Source: Pseudomonas sp. LFM046
Lineage (GTDB): Bacteria; Pseudomonadota; Gammaproteobacteria; Pseudomonadales; Pseudomonadaceae
Length of the DNA: 64,000 bases
NCBI RefSeq assembly: GCF_000949385.2
Contig: NZ_JYKO02000001.1
Location: 576,161-640,160, forward strand
Reading direction: 5' to 3'
Below, one piece after another: positions 61,602 through 64,000 of the stretch. A program made the translations under genes and the position numbers. The notes beneath the pieces were generated by a model that worked only from the letters and a program-made list of their open reading frames with translations, was not told the DNA's origin and did not search any database. Position 1 is the first letter of the stretch. Every line of letters begins with the position of its first letter.

Positions 61602-62610
61602 TGTCGTCTATGGCGCCCGGATCGTTGTCGGCTGGTTTGGCCCTGGCTTGCTGCTGGCGGCTGTCGAAGCGGTCGTAGGCTTCCACGATGCGCTGTACCA
61701 GCGGGTGGCGTACCACGTCCTGGGACTTGAAGTGAGTGAAGCTGATACCCGGCACATCGCGCAGCACATCGATCACGTGGGTCAGCCCGGACTTGGTGCC
61801 TCGGGGCAGGTCGATCTGGGTAATGTCGCCGGTGATCACTGCGGTGGAGCCGAAACCGATACGGGTCAGGAACATCTTCATCTGCTCGAGTGTAGTGTTC
61901 TGACTCTCGTCGAGAATGATGAAGCTGTTGTTAAGGGTGCGGCCGCGCATGTAGGCCAGCGGGGCAACCTCGATGATCTGCTTCTCGATCAACTTGGCCA
62001 CCTGCTCGAAGCCGAGCATCTCGTACAGCGCATCGTAGAGCGGACGCAGATAGGGGTCGATCTTCTGCGAGAGGTCGCCGGGGAGGAAGCCGAGCTTTTC
62101 GCCGGCCTCCACGGCGGGACGCACCAGCAGGATGCGCCGCACCTGCTCACGCTCGAGGGCATCCACGGCGCAGGCCACGGCCAGGTAAGTCTTGCCGGTG
62201 CCGGCCGGGCCGATGCCGAAATTGATGTCGTGGTCGAGGATCGATTTGACATAGCGCTGCTGGTTGGCGCCGCGCGGGCGGATGTTGCCCTTGCGGGTCC
62301 GCAGGCTCACGGCCTCGGTCCGGGGATTGGCCTCGTCCATGCCGGTTTCGCGCAGGAACAGGTGCACCATGTCGGGCTCCAGTTCGATGGCTTCGGTCTC
62401 GCGATAGAGGCGGCGCAGGAGGTTTTCCGTGGCATGGGTGATCTGGGGATCACCGACCAGTTCGAACTGGTTGCCGCGATTGCGGATCTCGATGCCCATG
62501 CGCTGCTCGATCAGGCGCAGGTGCTCGTCGAATTGGCCGCACAGGTTGGCGAAGCGGCGAGCTTCAAAGGGTTCCAGGGTGAAACGGTGAAGATCCAGGG
62601 AGGCGTTCAA
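61594..62610 (-). CDS. ybeZ: PhoH-like ATPase YbeZ
   Basis: The roughly 338-residue protein has an N-terminal KH-like part ([20 protein letters not shown]) and a PhoH ATPase core with Walker [29 protein letters not shown] and Walker [12 protein letters not shown]. It partners YbeY in RNA processing. No ATG exists near the start: TTG 62610 gives the usual N-terminus [22 protein letters not shown] 62652 is an alternative. A GGGCCCG hairpin (62665-62690) separates it from miaB. Confidence 0.94.
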   Translation of the reverse strand: MNASLDLHRFTLEPFEARRFANLCGQFDEHLRLIEQRMGIEIRNRGNQFELVGDPQITHATENLLRRLYRETEAIELEPDMVHLFLRETGMDEANPRTEAVSLRTRKGNIRPRGANQQRYVKSILDHDINFGIGPAGTGKTYLAVACAVDALEREQVRRILLVRPAVEAGEKLGFLPGDLSQKIDPYLRPLYDALYEMLGFEQVAKLIEKQIIEVAPLAYMRGRTLNNSFIILDESQNTTLEQMKMFLTRIGFGSTAVITGDITQIDLPRGTKSGLTHVIDVLRDVPGISFTHFKSQDVVRHPLVQRIVEAYDRFDSRQQQARAKPADNDPGAIDDNA

Positions 62611-62700
62611 TGTCGTGTGTTCGCCCTGAGGCGGCAGGAAATGGTGGATCAAGAATAACCCCGAGGGCCCGGCTGGAAAAGCACGGGCCCAACGGGTGCG

Positions 62701-64000
62701 TCAGTGCAGGTTCTCTTCGATCAGGGTGCCGCGCAGGGAGTGGGGCAGGGCGTCGTCGATGTGCACGTCGACGAACTGGCCGATCAGGCGCGGGTTGGCG
62801 CTGCGGAAGTTGACGATGCGGTTGTTCTCGGTACGGCCCTGGAGCATGCCCGGGTCCTTCTTGGAGAAGTCGCTGACGAGGATGCGCTGGACGCTGCCGA
62901 CCATTCGTCGGCTGATCTCGAAGCCTTGCTGGTGGATGCGGCCCTGCAGAATCTGCAGGCGCTGCTTCTTCACTTCTTCCGGGGTGTCGTCCACCAGATC
63001 CGCCGCCGGGGTGCCCGGGCGCGAGCTGTAGATGAAGGAGAAGGAGAAGTCGAAGCCGACGTCTTCGACCAGCTTCATGGTCTGCTCGAAGTCCTTGTCG
63101 GTCTCGCCGGGGAAACCGACGATGAAGTCCGAGCTGATGCAGATGTCCGGCACAGCAGCCTTCAGCTTGCGGATGCGGGATTTGTATTCCAGCGCAGTGT
63201 GGTTGCGCTTCATGGCCGCGAGAATGCGGTCGGAGCCCGCCTGGACCGGCAGGTGGACGAACTTAACCAGCTCCGGCACTTCGGCGTGGGCCTGGATCAG
63301 CGCGTCGGAGAATTCCAGCGGGTGTGAGGTGGTGTAGCGGATGCGGTCGATACCGTCGACGGCGGCGACCACGCGGATCAGCTCGGCGAAGTCGGCGATG
63401 CGGCCGTCATGGGTCAGGCCACGGTAGCCGTTGACGTTCTGGCCCAGCAGGGTCACTTCGCGAACGCCGTTCTCGGCCAGGTGGATGACTTCGGCCAGCA
63501 CGTCATCGAACGGGCGGCTGACTTCTTCGCCACGGGTGTAGGGCACCACGCAGAAGGTGCAGTACTTGCTGCAGCCTTCCATCACCGAAACGAAGGCGCT
63601 GGGGCCGTCGACGCGCGGTTCGGGCAGGCGGTCGAATTTCTCGATTTCGGGGAAGCTGATGTCCACCTGCGGCTTTCGGGTGTCGCGCGCGGCGTCGATC
63701 ATTTCCGGCAGCCGGTGCAGGGTCTGCGGGCCGAAGACCACGTCGACGTAGGGCGCGCGCTCACGGATGGCGGCGCCTTCCTGGCTGGCCACGCAGCCGC
63801 CCACGCCGATCACCAGCTCCGGGTTCTGCTGTTTCAGTTCACGCCAGCGGCCAAGTTGCGAAAACACCTTCTCCTGCGCTTTCTCGCGGATCGAGCAGGT
63901 GTTGAGCAGAATCACGTCGGCTTCTTCCGGACGCTCGGTGACCTCCAGCGCCTGATGTTCACCGAGCAGGTCGACCATGCGCGAGCTGTCGTACTCGTTC
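62701..64000 (-). CDS. miaB: tRNA-2-methylthio-N6-dimethylallyladenosine synthase (5' end beyond window)
   Basis: This radical-SAM methylthiotransferase acts on A37 of tRNAs reading UNN codons. The frame is still open at the right edge, where [16 protein letters not shown] belongs to the N-terminal UPF0004 domain, so only about the first 15-20 residues are missing. NTCSIREKA and [11 protein letters not shown] supply two cluster Cys, CSKYCTFC is the SAM cluster and the C-terminal TRAM domain is present. It heads the ybeZ-ybeY-corC-lnt set. Confidence 0.97.
   Translation of the reverse strand, partial: NEYDSSRMVDLLGEHQALEVTERPEEADVILLNTCSIREKAQEKVFSQLGRWRELKQQNPELVIGVGGCVASQEGAAIRERAPYVDVVFGPQTLHRLPEMIDAARDTRKPQVDISFPEIEKFDRLPEPRVDGPSAFVSVMEGCSKYCTFCVVPYTRGEEVSRPFDDVLAEVIHLAENGVREVTLLGQNVNGYRGLTHDGRIADFAELIRVVAAVDGIDRIRYTTSHPLEFSDALIQAHAEVPELVKFVHLPVQAGSDRILAAMKRNHTALEYKSRIRKLKAAVPDICISSDFIVGFPGETDKDFEQTMKLVEDVGFDFSFSFIYSSRPGTPAADLVDDTPEEVKKQRLQILQGRIHQQGFEISRRMVGSVQRILVSDFSKKDPGMLQGRTENNRIVNFRSANPRLIGQFVDVHIDDALPHSLRGTLIEENLH

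Overview
The window is GC-rich gammaproteobacterial chromosome, almost certainly Pseudomonas (P. aeruginosa-like group). The main evidence is gene order. From mpl and ubiX (26.3 kb) to miaB (right edge) it follows, as I recall it, the block PA4020 down to PA3980 of P. aeruginosa PAO1: mpl, ubiX, small lipoprotein, MORN/C13 lipoprotein, phaJ4-like hydratase, lrgAB-type pair, mpg, hydrolase, proA, nadD, rsfS, rlmH, mrdA, rodA, mltB-type transglycosylase, rlpA, dacC, ybeD, lipB, lipA, second transglycosylase, arfA, holA, lptE, leuS, ybeL, elyC-like, lnt, corC, ybeY, ybeZ, miaB. Codon use is mostly C/G-ending except in one island. Synteny claims rest on memory, not on a search.

Layout. (1) 1-4.9 kb: end of an AraC-type regulator, an aldehyde dehydrogenase and a divergent sigma-54 activator (EatR/AcoR type). 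A -24/-12 promoter lies upstream of the dehydrogenase; this is the ethanolamine/acetaldehyde catabolism pair. (2) 5.1-18.3 kb: an unknown lipoprotein, then an orphan type VI secretion (T6SS) cargo cluster: vgrG, a large multidomain peptidoglycan-hydrolase effector, an array of secreted immunity candidates (two LprI-like proteins, one unknown protein, one decayed duplicate), a PAAR tip protein, an unknown two-helix membrane protein and a TssM/IcmF-like protein lacking a visible P-loop. Nearly identical terminators lie before vgrG and after the tssM-like gene. The middle of the cluster is AT-richer than everything around it. (3) 18.4-26.1 kb: 2-aminoethylphosphonate degradation (phnW, phnX, transporter, LysR regulator), then two GntR/FadR regulators and a DctA-type transporter. 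(4) 26.3-39.5 kb: mpl-ubiX and assorted metabolic, membrane and repair genes, including a lipoprotein fusing MORN repeats to a C13-type peptidase and an alpha/beta hydrolase with a PilZ-like tail. (5) 39.7-64 kb: a conserved housekeeping block for proline and NAD synthesis, ribosome maturation and rescue, the elongasome, lipoylation, LPS export, leucyl-tRNA charging, lipoprotein acylation and tRNA modification.

How it works together. The T6SS cluster looks like a self-contained weapon cassette without its own sheath or baseplate genes, so it would fire through a T6SS encoded elsewhere. VgrG and PAAR form the tip, the effector attacks peptidoglycan, and exported lysozyme-inhibitor-like proteins protect the producer. 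In PAO1, as I remember it, mpl is directly next to the eatR-like gene, so 5-26 kb is accessory DNA between two conserved neighbours. No tRNA, rRNA, CRISPR array, transposase or integrase was seen.
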